Part shown: positions 11,761 to 23,300 of the stretch, piece by piece
Layout of the letters: each line of letters opens with the position of its first letter
Position numbering within the stretch: the first letter of the stretch is position 1
Assembly: GCA_033439265.1 (NCBI GenBank)
Contig: JAVTVX010000030.1
Span: forward strand, 8,009,774 to 8,073,773
From: Dillenia suffruticosa
Taxonomy: Eukaryota; Streptophyta; Magnoliopsida; Dilleniales; Dilleniaceae
DNA: 64,000 nucleotides
Direction of reading: 5' to 3'
Program-made: the position numbers and the translations under genes
Notes under the pieces: generated by a model
What the model was told of the DNA's origin: nothing
Databases searched by the model: none
The model's input: only the letters and a program-made list of their open reading frames with translations

Positions 11761-12185
11761 TAGATTTTATTTGTGAGATAAAGGCCATATACTTACATCG
11801 ATTTTGAAGTGCAGACCTAGTTGTAACACTTGAGTTCACATTTCCTATTATGTTTTCTAAATTAGCACTCTTCCTTATTGCTAGATATCTAACTTCTTGC
11901 TCATAATGAATTACTTCTTTTTCTTTTAATTCTTGTTATAATTCAATTTCTTCCTTCTTAGCATCTTCCATATCCATTGATCCTAGTTCTTTAGAAAACT
12001 CAATTATATCTTCATCATCATAGCTCTATAGGGAATCATTTTTATCAAATTCAACGTGAATTGACTCCTTAACCATTACGGTTCTTTTGTTGTAGACTCT
12101 ATAGCTTTACTAGATGTTAACCAATCTAGAAAAATCCCTTCATCACTCTTAGTATCAAATTTACCTAAGAAATTCTTACCATTGT
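11761..12185 (-). pseudogene. Ty1/copia linker between integrase and reverse transcriptase
   Basis: This sits between recognised integrase and RT segments on the minus strand. It contains acidic, low-complexity coding-like sequence (Asp/Glu/Ser-rich on the minus strand near 11990-12050), typical of the variable linker in copia polyproteins. No domain is visible. Confidence 0.45.
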
Positions 12186-12600
12186 TTAGAACATAGCATT
12201 TTCAACCAAATACTTGAAAGTAAGCTCTGTTCTATTTCCTTCCCTTGTAGAGCTTACGAGAGCTCTATTTAGAATATAGCAAGCTGTATTCACAGTCTCT
12301 CTAAAAAAATAGTTAGATAAGTTATGCTCGCATAATATAGTTTTTGCCATCTCATCTAGGGTCCTATTCTTCCTTTCTACCATCTCATTCCATTGAGGTG
12401 TCCTAAAGGTTGAGAAATTATGATCTATACCATGTTCTCTACAAAATTCTTCCATTGTCCTATTTTTGAATCTTTTCTCATAATTACTCCTAATACTCCT
12501 AATTGAAAGTCTCTTCTCATTTTGAAGCTTTCTACATAACTTAATGAAGGATTTACTTGTTTCTTCATTCTTGACTAAGAACAATACCCAAGTAAATCAT
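12186..12600 (-). pseudogene. Ty1/copia (Maximus/SIRE-like) integrase core
   Basis: On the minus strand this reads KNEETSKSFIKLCRKLQNEK, IRSIRSNYEKRFKN, EEFCREHGIDHNFSTFRTPQ, WNEMVERKNRTLDEMAKTIL and TACYILNRALV. This is the integrase central domain. The second Asp of the DDE triad (family motif SDHGxEF) is replaced by Asn (SNYEKRF), while the Glu in the VERKNRTL block is retained. Integration activity would therefore be lost even without the surrounding stops. Confidence 0.9.
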
Positions 12601-13430
12601 AAGAAGTCATCTATATTCACAAATCCATAGTGTTTCTATCATAAGCTTTGAGTTTTGATTGGTCCAAAGAGATCTATGCAAACGAGGTCTAAGAGGTTCT
12701 GGTGTGTTTACCGTTCATGCATGTATCACATAACCTATCTCTTTCAAACTTCAACTTTGGAAGATCCTTCAAGATGCCTTTCCTAACTAGCCTAGATATC
12801 ATGTCCATACTAGTATATCATAATCTCCTATGTCAAAGTCATGAGTTGTTTTGGTTTAATGCTACTAAACAAGATTCATCTCTACCTATTGATTCTTCTA
12901 AGTTTATTACATAGATGTTTCCTTTTCTATGGCCAATGAATTTTGTTTCATTGGTTTCTTTATCAACAATAAAGTAAATATCAGATTCAAATATAACCTT
13001 ATAAGCTCTATCACACAATTGATTCACTCTAAGTAGAATGAATTTTAAGCCTTCAACAAGCAACACATTCTAAATTTGAGTAGAAGAATATGACTTATCT
13101 ATACTACTGATGCCAACTATCTTGCCTTTAGAGTTTTCTCCAAAGGCCTCCTTTTCTTCCTTCTTCTTCTCTAAGGTAGAGAACTTTGAAACATTTCTAG
13201 TCATGTGCCTTGAATTGTTATTGTCTATACACTTGGATGATGATTCCAAAGTCTCCTTAGATTTTAGCCATACTTGGGAGAAGATTCAATCAATTTTGTG
13301 CCATTGGTATCTAGATTTTTATGGGGCCGGCTATCTTCTACAATTAGTACACTTTGTATGTTTTGTTGGTTCTTTGTATTTGTTTATAATTGTTTCCTTC
13401 TTAAGTTTATAGTTTTTTGCTCTATGGCCT
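12601..13430 (-). pseudogene. Ty1/copia GAG-pre-integrase and protease/gag junction region
   Basis: The span 13066-12839 on the minus strand reads LLVEGLKFILLRVNQLCDRA, YKVIFESD and FIGHRKGNIYVINLEE. This is the GAG-pre-integrase domain (usual wording LLVEGLKHNLLSISQLCDKG). Between it and the gag remnant near 13430 the protease should lie, but no clear DTG/DSG site is readable. The segment is frameshifted. Confidence 0.8.
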
Positions 13431-13585
13431 AGTCTTGATTAGTTAAGGCCATGTCTTTGAAACATCTAGTTTTTTGCTCTAAACTAGAAACGAAAAAGTT
13501 ATAAAGTTTCTTTTGATTAGTTAAGGGATCAAAGTCTAAACCAACTCTATCATAGACAACATGTTGAGCACCAAGCATTAAGTCT

Positions 13586-13625
<40 letters not shown>

Positions 13626-14213
13626 TCTTCAACCAAATTATGTGGTAGTGCATTGAGCTTTTTAGTATTATTATTCTTTTCTTCATCTAATGTGTCTTTT
13701 AGCTTAGTTGTTTTAGACGTGCTAGCCTTAGTGCAATTAATTTTTAAATTTTCATGATCAATTTTTAATTGTTGCATCTCTATACCTTTACTTTCTAGCT
13801 CAATGTGCATATTTTTCTTCTTTTCCCTAAGGTTCTCATGTTCCTACTTTAATTTTTCATTTTCTTCATTAAGTCTATCTCTTTCTAGCTCTGCTTTAGC
13901 AATAGTTTTCTTAATCAATGATTTTTGCTTAGTTAGTTTCTTAAGGTCTTTCAGGGATTCAAGCAATGCTTCATGTAACTCACTAATTGTTAATTCATTC
14001 TCTAACTTGGAATCAGAAGAAGTCAAAGAGTTTAAATAATAGGAGGTTACCTTCTCGTACTAGGCTTCCTCCAAGGTCATGAAACATCGATTAGCTTGCT
14101 CCTCGGTACCTTCATCTTTATTCGAGATCTCATCTTCATTGCTCCATGCCAAATCCTTCTTTCTCTTCTTTTCCTTCTTTTCCTTCTTGTCAAACTTCTT
14201 TAACTGAGGATAG
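13431..14213 (-). pseudogene. Ty1/copia (Maximus/SIRE-like) gag C-terminal part, coiled coil
   Basis: On the minus strand from 14213: YPQLKKFDKKEKKEKKRKKD, then LAWSNEDEIS, EEQANRCFMTLEEA, a long heptad-like stretch (SELHEALLESLKDLKKL, AELERDRLNEENEKLK, then HIELESKGIEMQQLKI). PQLKK directly follows the gag zinc knuckle in this family, and the Tekay element at 14214 has cut the gene exactly there. A 37-base T run (13588-13624; lysine codons on this strand) interrupts the coiled coil. The basic stretch plus acidic 'EEQAN' block is typical of SIRE/Maximus gag. Confidence 0.85.
13588..13624. repeat. Homopolymer T run (37 nt)
   Basis: An uninterrupted run of T within the minus-strand gag coiled-coil region. 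It could be an expansion of an original AAA/AAG lysine tract. Confidence 0.95.
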
Positions 14214-14506
14214 TGTAACACCGACACTGCGGTGTCCGTAATAGTGTACTATTCTCAAAAAATATATATAAATAAATATTCTTCAGTCTATATATATGCG
14301 TGCGGAGAGAAATTTTATTTATTTATATTGATTTTTGATTTTGAGGTATATAAATTGAATTTTTGGTATCTTTTAAATTTTGCCGTATCCACGAATTTTA
14401 GTGTAAAATGAATAAATAAATAAATATGTATATATATATATTCAACCATTTATTAATTTTTTTTATTTACAAATTTAATTATTTATAAATTTATTTATAA
14501 AAAGAA

Positions 14507-14538
<32 letters not shown>

Positions 14539-16618
14539 GAGTTAAAAAAAAAACACAACTGAGGAGTGCTGTGTTTTGAGCCAAAACGCAGCACCCCCAC
14601 CCAAATCAGATTAGGGTTTTTAGCCCTAATCTCTCTCTCTCTCTTCCTCTATCTATCTCCGCCTTTTCCCCTTGTTGCGACCCGCCACCCTTCCTCGCCC
14701 AAATCCGCTGCTCTCTCCACCGTTGTCCCTCATTCCCGCGTGAGTGCGCCGCAACACAAGCTTCCTTGCACGAGTACGAGCGCACCACAACGCGATCCTC
14801 CTCGCGCGAGTGCGGCACAGCGCGCAACTTCTGCCATCGCGCTACAGCGCGAGCGTACCATAGCTTGAAGGTGCCACAGTGCGCGACCTTCTGCGAGTGC
14901 GCGACTGTAGTCTAGCTTGTGCGCACACGCCTCAGCCCGTGAGCGCGCTAGCCCACGAGCGTGCCAGCACACGAGCTCACCAGCCCATGAGCCCGCGATA
15001 GCCTACGAGCCCGTGAGCCTGCGATTTGTTCTCCTTCAAGAGCTCTCTTGCATGCTGGCCCCCTTGCTGCAACCCCAGCTGAAGCCCAAACCGCAGTCAT
15101 CAACCGACCCCCGAACCCAAGGTCGTGGCTTCTTCACTGCAGGTAATGGCTGCGTTGGTTGTAGTTCTAGGGTTTGGTGTTTAGAATTTGAGTTAGTTGC
15201 TAACATTGTTTCAAATGTAGAAATATTACAGGTTAGAACAATTCGACAGATGAACGAAAGCTAGGTCTGAGATCTGAGGAACCCTAGGTGAGAAAAATGC
15301 AATCATTTCAACATTTGAATTGATTTTGTCGAATATAGGTTGAATTTAGAATCATAAACTATATTCATATATATTCAGAAATATGTTTAATTAGAGAAAA
15401 ATTAGGAAAAATGAAAAATATTAGAAATTTGATCATTTGTGAGCAAAATAATTTGAAATTGATGAAATGAGAATCTAGAAAGGAGATTGTGTAAATTTAG
15501 GGTTGTATTAAATTGGAAAGAAAAATTGAAAATCCCTTATTAGGCTTTTGTTTGATATTAAATTGTGATGATTTGATTAGGGAAATCTTTTTGGAGACTC
15601 AAGAAATCAGATTGGATTTATTTTGAAAATAGGGAGTGATCACCCTTCCTAGAAAAGTGAGTGGGATTCTAATCTATTGCATGAAATAGTAAAACTTATT
15701 TCTACCATGTTTTTCATAAAACATGTTTTCGATATGTATGGACTCAACGTATAATATTAAATTTCAAAACTTGTTTTGTGACATTTGGAGTGACGTAAGT
15801 TTATATTTCTGATGACTATGCATCCATGGTTTGAAATGAAATGATTATTGTGTCATTATTTGAGAACCAGATATGTTTTCTATTCTACCATCGCATTGGC
15901 ATGGATTTGAAATGATTTGATGATTGTATTGACTCACTGATTTAAAATATTTTGATGATCTGTATGGGCCGGGTGCCCATTTGTGATGAGATGATCTGTA
16001 TGGGCCGGGTGCCCACTTGTGATGAGATGATGTTTTTTGATAAATTCCGTAGCTACGAAGGGCGTTTGTAGAGGCACCGGGTTGCCCGAATACGCTTCTG
16101 CAGGAGGTATCCGCAAACGTCATATGTCTAATGATTATAGGCGCTGCCGGTTGAACCCACGTAAGGGGGAGGACGTGTGTAACGCCACCGTCTAACACCG
16201 GGCAGTATAAATTATGGATATTGTTTGGGAAACTCCCACATTTTGCTTACATTGAGGCACCTGTAAGCATTTAAAAAATTTTACTTGGGAAATTATTATA
16301 TATTGTATAAACTTTATACCCGCTCGTTGTGGCGGCTGCTCATATTCTAGTTGGGCATGACAGTAGAGGTCTGTGACTAGGACTGCTAGTAATTAAAAAG
16401 CCTTACGTTATCTTGGTTGTCTACTGTGGTTTGGTTCATTGTCTTGAGGCCGGGATGACCCTTTTATTTGATTGACAGGATGGTTGTGAATTATACAGGT
16501 CAAATTGTACTTGGGAGACCTCCGAAATATGGGGAGGTTCTACCCGATTTTTAATAAAAATACAGTCAGCAACAAGGGTAACGGGTGGCTACTCACACTC
16601 CCGGTTCGGGGCGTGACA
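14214..16618 (+). repeat. 5' LTR of the Tekay-type element (2405 bp, with internal deletion)
   Basis: It starts TGTAACACCGACACTG and ends GGGGCGTGACA. It aligns with 25530-28533 throughout, but lacks about 575 bases: sequence jumps from CTAACACCGGGCA to GTATAAATTATGG near 16203, where the other copy has 27553-28126. Inside are AT-rich upstream DNA (14250-14540), an AAT microsatellite (about 14513-14538), a palindrome with a telobox (14610-14630), a CT-rich then GC-rich leader (14630-15060), and CTGCAGGTAATGG followed by TTCTAGGGTTTGG near 15140-15170. Short frames in the GC-rich leader are products of composition. Confidence 0.9.
14610..14630. promoter_or_regulatory. Telobox-containing palindrome in the LTR
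   Basis: ATTAGGGTTTTTAGCCCTAA is a near-perfect inverted repeat containing TAGGGTTT, the plant telobox word, directly upstream of a CT-rich tract. The other LTR has the perfect form at 25948-25968. A promoter role is inference from plant genes in which teloboxes lie near the transcription start. Confidence 0.45.
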
Positions 16619-16625
16619 ATTCTAT

Positions 16626-16638
16626 TGGTATTAGAACC
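16626..16638 (+). other. Primer binding site (initiator Met-tRNA type)
   Basis: TGGTATTAGAACC lies seven bases after the LTR end. The usual plant iMet site is TGGTATCAGAGCC, so two C/G-to-T/A changes fit CpG/CNG decay. The second copy at 28541 has TAGTATCAGAGCC. Confidence 0.8.
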
Positions 16639-16929
16639 TCTAAGTTAGAGAAAGGATAGTAGTAAAAGTCTTTCCAAGTATATTAAAAGTCCTCAATGCA
16701 TTAGAGAGTTTCATACAATCATTTAAAGTCCCATACTTGGCCATGGGCATATAAGTTCATCCATTTTAAAAGGTTAGATACATGATGCATCTAACCCATT
16801 ATTTCGCATTCAAATGCTTTGATCATAACTCAAATTCTTTTTGGGGGGTTAGTTACTAGTAACTAACCCTAATTCTTGATTTCTACCTAAAAAAAAGATA
16901 CTCTTTTTGCATAATTATGCTACCTAGAC

Positions 16930-18100
16930 ATGGTAGGTGTGATGCTAGAGTTGCACCACCCAAAAGTCCCCTAGTGCTCGATATAACTAGGGACCTGAGG
17001 CTCCATGAGTACTAGAGGATGCTTCGTCTACTCGAGCACGCTCACCAGCGCCACCCCCAGCACCTCTACCGGCTGTTACAGCTGAGATTCCTCCACTGCC
17101 ACTCGATACCTTGAGGCAGTGGCAGGAGTGGTATAGTAGATATGGGGCGCAAATGCCACCACCTACGACCATACCTATACCTATGGTACCGATTCCTCCT
17201 TCGGTTGCCGGTCCTTCTGTTTCTACTCCGTCCGATGAGATATCAATTACTTTGAGGCGCATCCATGAGTTTACTCAGTTGGTGAAAGAGTCTCGACAGC
17301 TCGGATGCACAGACTTTTTAGGATCTAGTGATGCTGTAGTGGTGAAGCTCTGGATCAACAGGACTCACAGGATCAGTACTGATCTGGGGTTGATAGAGGA
17401 GCTTAGGTTGAGAGTTGCTGAGAGACTCCTCAACGGAGATACCCTCTCGTGGTGGGAGGCTATCCGTGATAGTGCTACGCAGACCCTGCGATGGGAAGAC
17501 TTTCTACACGAGTTTAACCGAAGGTACTTCACCCCGTTCTAGCAGGATCGTATGAGGACAGAGTTTCTGTACTTACGCCAGGGGACTAGGTTAGTCTCAG
17601 AGTACGAGGTTGAGCTTAGACGACTAGCGGCCTTTGTTCCCGACATGGCTACACCAGCTCAGATGAGGTTCAAATTTGAAGATGGCCTCTAATTGAGTAT
17701 CAGAAAGTATATGACGGTGACTCCCTCTTTTACACTGTCTGACGTGATTGATTCAGCATATCGGGTAGAGGAGATTGTCTGAGCCGAGGCTAGGCAGAGA
17801 GAGAGTCACCAGAAGAGGAAGACTGGGTCACCGGGTGGACAGTCTTCGAAGATGGGTAAAGGTTTTGGACATCCCGGGGGTTCTTTCAGCTTCAGACTTG
17901 CAGGACCGGAATAGGGACCTCGACCACAGGGTTTTGGGATACCAGCCCCTAATATCTCTACACTACTATACAGAGACAGCCTTTCTGCCGTAGATACGGC
18001 AGCCACCATGCTTTTGGGGTATGTAGAGTACCAGTTACTTGCTTGCAGTGTGGGAAGCAAGATCACATTAAGAGTACTTGTCTAGAGTTAGGTTGAGGAG
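16930..18100 (+). pseudogene. Tekay-type gag (capsid and zinc knuckle)
   Basis: It starts near 16930 after ACATGGTAGG. The readable frame from 17111 shows MRQWQEWYSRYGAQMPPP, then LVKESRQLGCTDFLGSSDA, ERLLNGDTLSWWEAIRD and WEDFLHEFNRRYFTPF, which is the retrotransposon gag domain. After a stop at 17540 come LRQGTRLVSEYEVELRRLAA and VPDMATPAQMRFKFEDGL. A CCHC zinc knuckle (CLQCGKQDHIKSTC, about 18030-18075) closes the protein; the usual Gly before His is Asp here. Several TAG/TGA stops (17540, 17690, 17780) break the frame. Gag would package the element RNA in cytoplasmic particles. Confidence 0.9.
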
Positions 18101-18440
18101 GACAGACCTCTCAGGGTCGTACTGGTACTTCTGGCACAGGCCAGTAGGGGGCACCTGCGCACTCAGCTCTTACAGCTCCTCAGATTGCAGCGAGAGTAAT
18201 ACAGTGCTACGACCATCGCAACAGCAGCCTAGGGCCTAGGCTCGTGTGCTTGCGATAACACAGGAGGATGCATAGGCAAACCCTGATATTATTATGTGTA
18301 ATCCTCCCACAGACCCCTCAGTATAGTACTTTAGTTGTACTCCCTTTTTGGAGATTTTGTATAACATGATGTAGATATACAGTTTTGATAAGTTAAAGTT
18401 TTAGAAACTTAACTAATTAGATATATATATATATATAAAG
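18101..18440 (+). pseudogene. Gag-protease linker, decayed
   Basis: Low-similarity sequence between the zinc knuckle and protease, rich in Gln/Ala/Pro codons (18130-18260) as is usual for this linker. An AT stretch (18425-18437) and inserted T-rich DNA at 18340-18480 break it. Confidence 0.5.
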
Positions 18441-18887
18441 ATGTCTATTTTTCTTCGCATTTTAAATACCTTTAATTTTTTTCTTACGTTTAGGTACCAT
18501 ACGAATATTCGGTATCGATGCCCATATTCTCATAGATACTGGTCGAATTTTTTATATGTGAGCGCCACGTTCGCTCGCTATTCTGATAGGCCTCTCTCGC
18601 CACTTGATGAGGAGATTATGGTAGTCACTCATCTTGACAAGCATATCATTCGAGATACAGTCTATAGAGGCTGTGAGGTCGGTATTGGTGAGGCAGTATT
18701 GGAGGAAGATCTGATTCCACTCCCTATCATGGATTTTGATGCCATCTTAGGGATGGATTGGCTGAATTTACATCGGGCTTTTGTGGATTGTTACACGAAA
18801 GAAGTTGAGTTTCGGAGGTCCGGGCATCCACCGTTAGTATTCCGAGACGATAGACGAGTATTACCTACAGTATTATATTTGTTATGA
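18441..18887 (+). pseudogene. Tekay-type aspartic protease
   Basis: The catalytic block IFGIDAHILIDTG is visible near 18505-18545. A frameshift then leads into YVSATFARYSDRPLSPLDEE, LIPLPIMDFDAILGMDWLN and LHRAFVDCYTKEVEFRR. DTG is the single catalytic Asp motif, and ILGMDWL is the conserved second half of retroviral-type proteases. The enzyme would cut the polyprotein as a dimer. The frameshift directly after DTG makes this copy inactive. Confidence 0.9.
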
Positions 18888-20388
18888 AGGCCAGATGCTT
18901 GGTACGCCGTAGTTGTGCTGATTATCTGGCTTATGTTGTCGACACCACCGTTGAGGGATTGAGACTTGAAGATGTCCATGTGGTGCAGGAGTTTCCAGAT
19001 GTGTTCCCTGAGGAGCTTCCCGGATTACCACCAGTTCGGCTTATCATGAAGGCCAGACGCTTGGTACGCTTGGTATGGTTTTCTCAAAGATTGATCTCCA
19101 TTCGGCTTATCATCAGTTGAGGATTTGGGCCGAAAATGTGCCCAAGACAGCCTTTCGCACCCGATACGGCCACTATGAGTTTTTAGTCATGTCGTTTGGG
19201 TTGACTAATGCCCCAGCTACTTTTATGGATTTGGTGAACCGAGTCTTCTATCATTTCTTGGATCGATTTGTCATCGTATTTATCGATGACATCTTGATGT
19301 ATTCACGGAGTGATGAAGATCATGTTCAGACCTTCGAGTGGTATTATAAATACTCCGTGAGAAGCAGTTATATACCAAATTCTCGAAATGCGAGTTTTGA
19401 CTGAGATAGATAGGATTTTTAGGGTATATTATCTCCGTGGAAGGTATTTATGTTGATCCGCAAAAGATTGAGGCTATATTGAAGTTGGAGCAGCCATAGA
19501 CAGTTATCGAGATCCGTAATTTTCTCAGTTTAGCCGGGTATTATCGCCGATTTGTAGAAGAATTCTCCCAAGTAGCCGCTCCTTGTCTAAATTGACCCAG
19601 AAGGGGCTCAAGTTTGTTTGGGATGACCGTTGTGAGGCGAGCTTTTAGGAGCTCAAACAACGGTTGACATCTGCTCCTATTTTAACTACTGCCACTAGTA
19701 GTCGGGAGTATACAGTGTACAGTGATGCTAGCCGACAGGGATTGGATTGTGTTCTGATGTAGGATGGTCGGGTTATTGCGTATGCCTCGCGACAGCTAAA
19801 AAAACACGAGGTTAATTACCGACACATGATTTGGAGTTGGCTGTCATAGTCTTCGCATTGAAGATATGACGGCATTATCTTTATGAGGTGTCCTACAGGG
19901 TATTTACAGATCACAGAAGTTTGAAATATCTATTTACCCAAAAGGAGCTGAATTTGAGACAGAAGAGATGGTTAAAGCTTCTCAAAGATTATGACCGTAT
20001 TATTGACTATCATCCAGGCAAGGCGAATGTTGTAGAAGATGCCTTGAGTCGGAAGTCAGTATCATCCTCATAGTCGACAGAGAAAGCCTACCTTTCTTGT
20101 TTAGTGGGACTCCGAGCCTTGGGAGTCAGTTTGACTAGTTATGATCAGGGAGGCTTACTAGCCAGATTTGAGATCAGACAGACTTTGTTCGACCGTATCC
20201 GAGAGCTCCAGAATACAGATGAGGAGTTTCAGAGTATTGCGGATAGAGTCCGCAGAGCTGAGGGCAGAGACTTTAAGATCCGAGGAGATGGTTTGATAGT
20301 GTTCAGAGAGTAGGCTTGCATTCCCACTGACAGCGATCGTCGTAGGGCTATTCTTGAGGAGGCTCATTCCTCCATTTATGCCTTGCAT
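18888..20388 (+). pseudogene. Tekay-type reverse transcriptase and RNase H, internally deleted
   Basis: The start is readable as LAYVVDTTVEGLRLEDVHVV, then [17 protein letters not shown]. The next about 100 residues (including the LCIDYRELN block) are missing, and the frame resumes at [17 protein letters not shown], then [20 protein letters not shown] and [23 protein letters not shown] carries the catalytic Asp pair. After a frameshift at about 19330 come IEAILKLEQP, FLSLAGYYRRFVEEFSQ, EYTVYSDASRQGL (RNase H Asp block), VIAYASRQLKKHE and [26 protein letters not shown]. The final part (20104-20388) leads into integrase and is cut by the hAT element after IYALH. Confidence 0.92.
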
Positions 20389-20389
20389 C
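20382..20389. repeat. 8-bp target site duplication (left) of hAT element 1
   Basis: CTTGCATC precedes TAGGACTGGCAA and recurs exactly at 24253-24260 after the other end. Removing the element and one copy restores the integrase codons for YALHPSGTKMYWT. Confidence 0.97.
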
Positions 20390-23300
20390 TAGGACTGGCA
20401 ATTGGGTCGGGCCGGCTCTAGCTCGGCTTGAGCTCGGCTAGTTTTGAAGGGCCGAGCCTGGCCCATTTTAGAGCCGGCTGAGCTCGGGCCTAATTTTTAG
20501 GCTCGTCTTAATTTCGGGCCGAGCTTGAGCATAGGTGAGCTCAGCCTGTTAAAAGCTCGGCCCTTTTAACATAAAATGTAATTCATACGTATAGACATGG
20601 ACAGACACAGAAGTGGGCAATTTGGCCTTTTAATGGTGAGCACATGATGTACACCAGCTCGGCCCATTTTTTTGCAAACTCTACTTAACCTAGATTTCCT
20701 CTTGCTCTTCATCTTCCAAAGCCTTGGACGACAACGACAGCACTCACCATCATCTTCATCTGAGCAATCGGACCTCCAGACATGTGGTTACCTCAATCTT
20801 CTCTTTGATTTCTATAAAGGTAAGTTTAGATTTCAAACTTTCTCTCACCCAATTGCTCCTTTTTTCTTTGAGCAATTGGACCTCCAGACAGTAAAAATTT
20901 AAAGAATTTTGGTCAACTGCTCCTTTTTTCTTGCTTTCTTTTCAGTTGCTTAGCTGCTGCTCTTTTCTTACTCTGGACACTGTTAGTGAATGCAATACTA
21001 ATTCAAGTTTATTTTTAAGATCATTTCCATGAGGTGAAGAGCAAAATAGATAAGCAAAAAGAGGTTTGTGCATACGGTTTTCATACTCTTTCAAAATATT
21101 TTGAAGCTTGCTTATACTTGTTTGAATTTTGCCTTGTGAAGTGACTCTGCTATGCTTCCTTAATTAGCTTTGTTTCATTACTTGGCTATCGCCCCCATCG
21201 CCCCCATCTTTTGATTTGGATTCATTTTATTCTTAGATTTGGAAAATGGATAATTCAGAGATATGAGTTATTTAATTTGTATCAAATGATGTGTGATTTG
21301 ATTTATGCTTAAGATTTCTATATTTGTCAATTTGAATTTCATTTTTTCACACTTTCCATATTTTTGTTTATTGTCTACAGATGTCGGATGCAAACAATGA
21401 AAATATTGTTGTCGCTGTCACTGATCTTGATCCATCAAAGCAACAACTAAAAGCAGACTCTAAATTAGATCTCTGTGAAAAAGGCCAAAAACCAAAAAGG
21501 GAAGTGAAACTTAGGTCTGAGGTGTAGGCCCATTTTACCAAGAATGAAAAAAATCCTTTGGAATACAAATGCAACTATTGTTTGAAGGTTTTCTCATGTC
21601 CGCCTTCAGGAGGAACTACACATTTAGCACGGCATATTAAAAAAGGAATATGTAGTGCCTATAAAAGGAAGGTAGGACCAGGAGAACAACAAGAAGATAA
21701 TGGGCAAATGCTTTTAAACTTTGCCAAAGGCACATCGGATCAAGGCAGTTCACTTGTTTGGAAGTTTGATCAAGAAAAAAGTCGGAGAGATTTGACAGAA
21801 CTTATAATTACTCATGAGCTCCCGTTCAATTTTGTTGAAGACCTTTCATTTCAGAAATTTGTGTTGGGTATCAATCCAAAAGTTAAGTTTGTCACCCGAA
21901 ACATAGTGATTGTTTGAAATATTACGAAGTTGAGAAAAATATATTGAATGAGCTTTTGTTATTATCTAATCCAAGGTTGTCTTTGACGATAGATACTTGG
22001 ACATCCTTACAAGATCTTCCTTTCATGGCTCTTACTTCTCATTTTATTGACAAGGAGTGGAAGCTTCAAAAAAAATTATCAACTTTGCATTGGTTCCTGT
22101 GAAGGCAAGTAGAGAGAATTTATCTGACATAATCATTAGCTGTCTATTGGAGTGGAACATTGAGAAAATTGGTACGCTTACCATGGATAATGCTTCAGCT
22201 AATGATGTGGTTGCTAGATGCCTCCATGATCATTATTCAAGTATGAGGATGTTGGTGCATAGAGGAGAGCACATTCAAGTTCGTTGTTGGGGTCATATTT
22301 TGAACTTAATTGTTCAAAAGGGTTTGGATAGGATAAAGGAATGTATTCATAGGGTGCGAAATGCAGTAAAATATGTGAAGGCATCACCGAAAAGAAAATT
22401 GGGGTTCATTCAATATGCTGATCAAGAACGTATTTCCAAAGGTAAAATGTTAGTTCTTGATGTGTGTACTAGGTGGAATTCCACATATAAAATGCTTGGA
22501 TCTGCATTACATTTTAGAAAAGCATATGAGCGCATGAAAACTCGTGATTTAAATTTTAAAGATCCTCCTGTACATGAAGATTAGGAAAAGGCTAAAATTG
22601 TTCACAAGTTTTTGGAAACATTTTACATGGCAACCAATGCTTTGTCTGGAAGTAAGTACTGTACAACAAACATATTTCTACGTGAAATTTATTGAATTCT
22701 AATGTTGCTGAAACAGACTACTCAAGATGTAAACTCAATCCTTGTGGACATGGCAAGTGATATGCTTTTCAAATTTGAGAAATATCGGCTTGAAAAGGAA
22801 CCCAATGTGTTGCTCTCTATTGCATTTGTTTTGGATCCTAGATTTAAATTTAAGAATCTGAAATTTTGCTACAAAAGGATATGTGATAGTGCTTTGGTAG
22901 ATATTATGTTGGACGTGTTAATAGAGAATTGCATGCTCTTTTTGAGAAATATTCTGAAACATATGAAGCTTCAATGCGTGAACAAGTATAAAAAAAAAAA
23001 AGAAAGTAGGAAATCAGTGAAGCAAGTGGGAGCAGCAAAGATGAATGGAATTTTCAAAGAAATGATATGTTTGAATTTTATACAATTGAGGATGAGGAAG
23101 ACGATGTGTCTAAGATTGAGTTGGATGCTTATTTGGAAGAAAAGCTCTTCCCAACACAAGTTGATGAAACAAAAGATGACTTTAATATTTTGGACTATTG
23201 GAAAAGTGTTCAAACTAAGTTTCCAATTATGTCTATTATGGCTAAGGACAAATTTGCTATTCCAGTGAGTTCAGGTGCATCTGAGAGTGCTTTTAGTACT

